From contig OZ024895.1 of the NCBI GenBank assembly GCA_964017195.1, forward strand, positions 17,092,034-17,156,033: 64,000 bases of DNA, given 5' to 3'. The notes under the pieces were generated by a model. That model was not told where the DNA came from. It saw only the letters and a program-made list of their open reading frames with translations, and ran no database searches. Of the stretch, positions 43,176 through 64,000 are shown one piece after another (position 1 is the first letter of the stretch; the number at the start of each line of letters is the position of its first letter). The translations under genes and the position numbers were made by a program. The DNA comes from Siderastrea radians. Lineage: Eukaryota; Cnidaria; Anthozoa; Scleractinia; Rhizangiidae.

Positions 43176-44506
43176 ACACTTTTGGCCGAACTGGGAAAAT
43201 TCGGGGTCACGTAATCCACTCTGCATCTTCTCTTAGCGCTGTTTTGAATGCCTAGGTGACCCTGGGTACGAGGTTGGGACTGGCCGCGTTTTTGGTCTGA
43301 CCTGCCTCGTTTGCGCAGGCTCGTAGGGTACTTCCAACAAAACCAAGATGTTCTTTTCCGTTTTTTCATGCATGAAATTGTCTGCTTGCCTTTCAAAGGA
43401 TATGGCTCTTCAGCCGTTTTGTCCTGAAATAGCGAGTGCAAAAGCTAAATAGGGTTTCAAACAGGTTATAGGTTTTGGCGGCCGTTTAGACAAGGGATGT
43501 AGAATTGCCTACAAAAAAAAATGAAAGAAAGAGATGGTCGATCATCTGTACTCTAAAACACTTGTCAATATAATCGGATGACGGGTATCGCCTGATACCC
43601 GCCGCCGTCCAATTAAAAAAATTTAGTACCTCGTGATGTTTCGTCCAGTGAGCGCGCGCGAAATTAATCGTTGGTAAGGTAGTGTCGCATTCAGGGTAAA
43701 AGTGATCCGCAGGTTAACATGGTTTCTGTAGCAAGAAGGGCTAAGTGAAAAGTGTAATACTGTTCACTAGAATGAATGGTTGTCCATCTCAGTTACCATT
43801 TAGCATTTCTTAAAGTTTTCCAAAGTTCACCGATATCCCTCTTTTCACCTGGGTGTAAAGAGACAATGTCAAGCAAAGTTTCTTGTTTAAGAAAAGAAGG
43901 AGGTAAAAACCAGGTTAAAACAACTGAACTTCAGATTTAAGTCCGAGGTATTCCTGATAACAAGAAAAGAAAAATGAAAAGAAACAAAATATTTCCCCAA
44001 GTAGAGATAGAATTACTTCTTTTTGCTCCAATAAATTCAGTTTACACAAATAAGTAAAGTACAACACAACGCTACAAGTTCTAAATATATTTATTTATAT
44101 ATTTGTTATATACATCTTTATTTATAAAGTTTATATTTTTCGGGGAAACGAGTCAGGCGTCGGATACATATTAACACAATACTCCGGCTCAGTATATTCT
44201 GAGAGGACCAGCGTAGAGTACGAATTTTATGAAACTTCCGGGTGGAAAAAACTACAAAACAAACAGCTCCACATAAAATAACTTCTTAACAACTTCCATC
44301 TAAAAGGTTACTCTTCAAAATTTCATCCACGATCATACTTAATTTTTTACTAGTCCCATTTCTGGACACATATGACCTGGATTACTATAGATTTTAAACT
44401 GCTTGTTGTTCGACGTTGCGATGATTACTAAATTGCTCTCGTTTCCACCAACTATTACTTCAGTTAACAACCGTTTGAAAGAAAAACCAGTGTTCCAGAT
44501 ACTCTG

Positions 44507-44847
44507 CTTATATAAATTTCCATTTGACGTTTTACAAAAACCAAGCATAATTATGTTCCTTTAAAGAATAGCTATGAATATAACATAAATAATTTGGTCT
44601 CTTAACATGACTGAAATGAAATCGCACATGGCAGAAGCAGTCAGTGTTTTCATCTACATCTACATTGCATTATCTATGCTTATATAAATCTCCATTTGAC
44701 GTTTTACAAAACCCAAGCGTAATTATGTTCTTTTAAAGAATAGTTATGAATATAACATAAAAATTTGGGTCTTTTAATACGACTGAAATGAAATTGCACA
44801 TGGCAAAAGTAGTCAATGTTTCATTTTCATCTACATCTACATTACAT
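44507..44847 (+). repeat. Tandem duplication of about 170 bp
   Basis: TCCATTTGACGTTTTACAAA, TATGAATATAACATAAA and CATCTACATCTACATT occur twice in the same order, in copies beginning near 44507 and 44677, with modest divergence. Confidence 0.85.
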
Positions 44848-45839
44848 TATATTGGGGAAATGTACAAAAATTCTAAGGCATCGGGCAAACGGAATCAACA
44901 TTTTCATTCAACACCGTTCAACATTGCTGAAATTAGTGTTGAACGTGTTTGGCCACCCTGGTGAATGACGTTAGTTTAGCGTTTCTTTAGATCTCAGGTA
45001 AGAACAATAATGTTGAATTCATCTGACCACCTCACCATACAACAAAGTTGTACTCAACAATGGTGAAAGATGTTGAACTCTTCTACCGAGGCCTTAGTTT
45101 AGCGACTTAACGCGTTATCGCACCAACGAAGAAAACACAAAAACACAGCACAGCCACTGGCAACAATTTTCCTAAGATCAGTCCACACATGTGTTCGTGG
45201 GTCTAGAACTCCTTTTCACAAGAATTCTGACTTTTTAGATGATTTTAATGTTAATGCAAGGAACGCGGATATTTTTTAATTAGTTCTTAGTATGTTTTTT
45301 AAATTTTTTTTAGAGTAGTTTTAGTATACAGTATTTGAATTAGTTGGCTATAGTTTTTTATGCTAACAGAAGTGATCTCATCTGAGCAGCTAAGAATGTA
45401 TTTGGGAAATTGTTATAGGTCATTGCCAAGTTTTATGATTTATGCTCTTGTTTGTTAGGTTATATTATATATCGTTAAATTTTCATTTCAAATATTTCTG
45501 TAATTTATGTACGCATTTTCAAAGCAAAATAAACTTCCTCGTTTTATTTAAAAAAAAAAACACAGCCACTGGCAACAATTTTTCTATGGCTGCGAGTCAC
45601 ATCTGAAATCGTAGCCAACGAAGGCCGCAGCGCCGAGTTGCCTTCGATGGAGATTTTTATCCCTAGATTTTGAGAAAATTTATTTTTTAGGCCTCAAATG
45701 GATACAACATTTCCATTCCATTCAAAGTTATTGAATTCAACATGTCGCGCGTGTTTCCAACGTTGAACTCTGTTGAATAGAGAAGGTGAACTCGTTTGGC
45801 GAACTCGTTCAACATTGTTCAACAAGGTTGTATTGACCC

Positions 45840-46065
45840 TTTGACCTCTAACAGTGACGAAAATGACATTTCTCTTTATGTTGCCACGTCTTGTTCAAAC
45901 ATCCAAGTGATGAGAATGAAGGAAGTGATCAACAAGGATAAGATATCTTGATGTTTTGCAAATTCTCGGCCAGAACGTCATGCATGCTAGCCCACATATT
46001 CTCCTTACTAGTTCCCTAAGAAGTGCATGGAGAACAGTAAGGAGAATATGCATTTTGGGATAAAG
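45840..46065 (+). repeat. Second copy of the 19.8 kb repeat family
   Basis: Shares AACAGTGACGAAAATGAC, AAGGAAGTGATCAACAAGGA and AGTAAGGAGAATAT with 19765-19985 in the same order. Confidence 0.55.
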
Positions 46066-46710
46066 TTTAATCCATTTGTCCGTGACTTAGACTAACAGAT
46101 ATCGCATTTGTGTATAATTGTATGAATTATTACTACCTTTATTACCATTATGATATATTTATTCCTGGAAGAAAGAACGGTTGATTTAGCGACAGAGTGC
46201 TTATGACATTTTTTTTTTTTCTCGCAAACGTCTTGGCAAAATAAATAAATAACATAACATGGGGGACATCTGTATCATTCACGACCCTAAGACTTTGGCA
46301 AGTTTTTTCGCAGCTTTAATATGACCAACAAAAATCAATAATGCTGAAACTGGAGTGTCCAATAGGCAACGTATGCACTTGGTGATTGGTGATATTTATA
46401 GGGGAAATAACTTTGTTTTCGACGAACCATGTCCTCTTGCTAATCGCAAATATCCGTGAAAAGGGAAAGTTGAAACCTGCAAAATTCTATGCCCATATGA
46501 TAAAGTTTGGTTAACGTTTTCACTCCTAATGCTTTTTTCTCCGGTGTAACTCTAAAAAATGAAAGAAATCCAAGAGTGTGATCATTTCATTGAAAGCTCT
46601 TCAAAAGCACGTTCCGGCAGTGCTTCTTATTTTCATTCTTTGACAAAATGAATTGTTTTCATGGTCAGGATAGCAATAAATTAATTACGAGTTTGAGAAA
46701 AGGCAACAAC

Positions 46711-46884
46711 AGTTTTTAATCTGTAAGACGAATTTCGATATAGGACTCCCATTATCAGTTATAACGAAATTTGAAAAACTGTTTCTCTAGGTTGTCACAA
46801 TTAATTGTAAAATTCAAACAGTTTTCAAATTTCGCTGTAACTAGTGATCATTGAAACATGTTTTATAGATTAAAAGCTGTCGTC
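46711..46884. mobile_element. Palindromic element just downstream of the ABC transporter gene
   Basis: CAGTTTTTAATCTGTAA and ACGAAATTTGAAAAACTGTT on the left half pair with AAACAGTTTTCAAATTTCGC and TAGATTAAAAGCTG on the right half. It lies less than 100 bp beyond the stop codon of the minus-strand gene, so it is likely within its 3' UTR. Confidence 0.65.
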
Positions 46885-46969
46885 TTTCTTAACCTGGAGA
46901 TGTAGTTGTCTTAATTTTGACTTTCAATTCGGCGCCACCTGGAGTGAAATTGCTAACGACAACGAATTG

Positions 46970-62828
<15,859 letters not shown>

Positions 62829-63194
62829 CTGTGAAGAATCAACAGTTTGTTAACCTATTAGCTATGGCAATAACAAAAAACGAATCGTACCTAACTAGTC
62901 AGATGAGGTCAGTTCATCAACATTTTCAACAAAAAATAATACCTAGAAAAACATTTGAATTTGCTCAGCTATCAAACTACATTTTCTTGCAAAGTGTCCC
63001 AACCAGTCAGGTGCCAGACTCAAACAAAACGGAACTTGGTTTTTGTCGTTTTCCCGCTTTTGATCCAGCTTACATTCTACTTCGAGTTCTGATTGCTTCG
63101 TTGAATTACGTGCGTGAATTGGGGGGAGGACATGTGTCATAAATGAAGGAAGTAACCTAGTATATGACCTTGCTTGTCGTAAGTCTCCCCGCAG
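62829..63194. other. Intron of the ABCC4-like gene; no further exon recognised
   Basis: The next upstream exon of the transporter (NBD1 signature and Walker B) should lie to the right. I searched to 64000 for a Walker B or signature match on the minus strand by eye and found none. Confidence 0.5.
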
Positions 63195-63425
63195 CTCAGT
63201 GGCCCTATATTAACAGGCATGCTCTCCTCACTATTCTCCATATATTTCTCATGGTACTAGTTGGGAGAATTTCCTTAAATATCGTGATATTTTATCTTTG
63301 GTGATCATTTCCTTTATTCACGCGACCTGTACGTTTGAAGTAGAGACACTGCAAGGAGAAATAAGATGTTTAAAACTATTGGGGCTTTAAAAAGGGTTAA
63401 GGGCTGAAGCCAGTTATTTGCACCA
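63195..63425 (-). repeat. Reverse copy of the 19.8 kb repeat family
   Basis: CTCACTATTCTCCATATATT, GGTGATCATTTCCTTTATTC and ATTGGGGCTTTAAAAAGG are the reverse of landmarks at 19765-19985. Confidence 0.65.
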
Positions 63426-63563
63426 CCATCCTCGTAAAAAGTTGAATACAGCTTTCATTCTACCTTAATTTTGTTTTACAAGGCAGTAATTGTAAAGAAA
63501 GGAAACGTAAAATACTTTCACGTCAAATCTCAGAAAAATTCTCAATAAAGCGATAAATAAATT

Positions 63564-63861
63564 CATGGTAAGTGAAATGGCGACTTGGATTAAATGAAAA
63601 GAAATGTATTTATTATCACTTTATTGTGGACACATTTGAGCCCGAAGATGGGCGGGACATGTGCCGCATTTGAACCTAGTTGTATGGCTTCGCTCACCAC
63701 GAGTTCCCCATAGATTAGGGGTTAGAGCATCCAACCGGCACCTGGAAGGTCATGGGTTCGACTCCCGTTGGGATTACTCTGAATTTATTTCTGAGTATTT
63801 GACTTGAGAGCGCAATTTCATTTGTTTTCAGTTAATCCAAGTCGCCATTTCATTTACCATG
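63564..63861. mobile_element. Inverted-repeat element carrying a tRNA-like SINE head
   Basis: About 300 bp bounded by CATGGTAAGTGAAATGGCGA on the left and TCGCCATTTCATTTACCATG on the right, pairing continuing into ACTTGGATTAA / TTAATCCAAGT. Between the arms is a tRNA-like promoter unit on the plus strand. Confidence 0.75.
63690..63775 (+). repeat. tRNA-like RNA polymerase III promoter unit (SINE head)
   Basis: A box region TTAGGGGTTAGAGCATCCAA and a good B box GGTTCGACTCC (63755-63765). The acceptor arms do not pair as in a true tRNA, so this is called a SINE head, related to 56275-56365. Confidence 0.6.
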
Positions 63862-64000
63862 TAAGAAACTTTGCTAGGCACCTTTAAAGAGTTTTCGCCG
63901 GAAAAACCTTAACGAACCACGAGAGAGGGCAGTGGTTTTTAGTTTCTTAGCAATAAACACAAAATAATTTGTTTTCTTGTATAAAGAAGGAATGTATATA

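Larger units (their letters stand above)
41553..46710. other. Intergenic DNA, repeat-rich, no gene recognised
   Basis: AT-rich sequence between the two minus-strand genes. It includes hairpin elements at about 42337-42452 and 42488-42622, a fragment of the CCTGAGAAGGACTGTTTG repeat at 43080-43175, a tandem duplication at 44507-44847, CAACATTGTTCAAC-type repeats at 44880-45110 and 45715-45840, and a copy of the 19.8 kb repeat family at 45840-46060. Confidence 0.5.

Noticed and set aside
41907..46710. Expectation of a gene in the gap between the Ig and transporter genes
   Set aside because: Both strands read by eye; only short frames and repeats found.

Overview
The window is eukaryotic and animal: genes are split into short GT-AG exons separated by long AT-rich introns packed with small transposons, satellites and simple repeats. 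The proteins are metazoan (a myosin VIIa tail, a rhodopsin-like GPCR, an Ig-superfamily membrane protein, an ABCC4-type transporter). The repeat landscape, as I know it from cnidarian genomes, suggests an anthozoan, most likely a stony coral. That assignment is inference; no marker gene in the window proves it.

Layout. (1) About 1-27.8 kb, plus strand: the 3' half of an unconventional myosin VIIa gene (SH3, then the second MyTH4-FERM module), 18 coding exons joined in consistent reading phase, stop at 27767. An intronless GPCR gene lies antisense in its large intron (5648-6574). The last intron is filled by a 4.4 kb TTAA-flanked element containing a pair of about 700 bp inverted arms. (2) About 27.8-36.3 kb: intergenic, with a 0.6 kb foldback element, two 0.5-0.6 kb polypyrimidine tracts and reverse copies of a 106 bp repeat. 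(3) About 36.3-41.6 kb, minus strand: a gene for a two-Ig-domain single-pass membrane protein, all introns phase 1. (4) About 41.6-47 kb: repeat-rich intergenic DNA. (5) About 47.0-62.8 kb, minus strand: the 3' half of an ABCC4/MRP4-like transporter (end of NBD1, linker, TMD2, NBD2, C-terminus), 15 exons in phase. Its first half lies beyond the right edge.

The genes are unrelated in function and do not form a pathway. The most interesting protein-level signal is that the ABCC4-like gene has open exons and good splice sites but has lost the switch histidine in both nucleotide-binding domains and the normal Walker B/D-loop of NBD2. The most interesting DNA-level signals are several distinct inverted-repeat families that all sit precisely between TTAA sites (two abut and share one TTAA), the large nested foldback element, and a 106 bp repeat dispersed in both orientations across all the loci.
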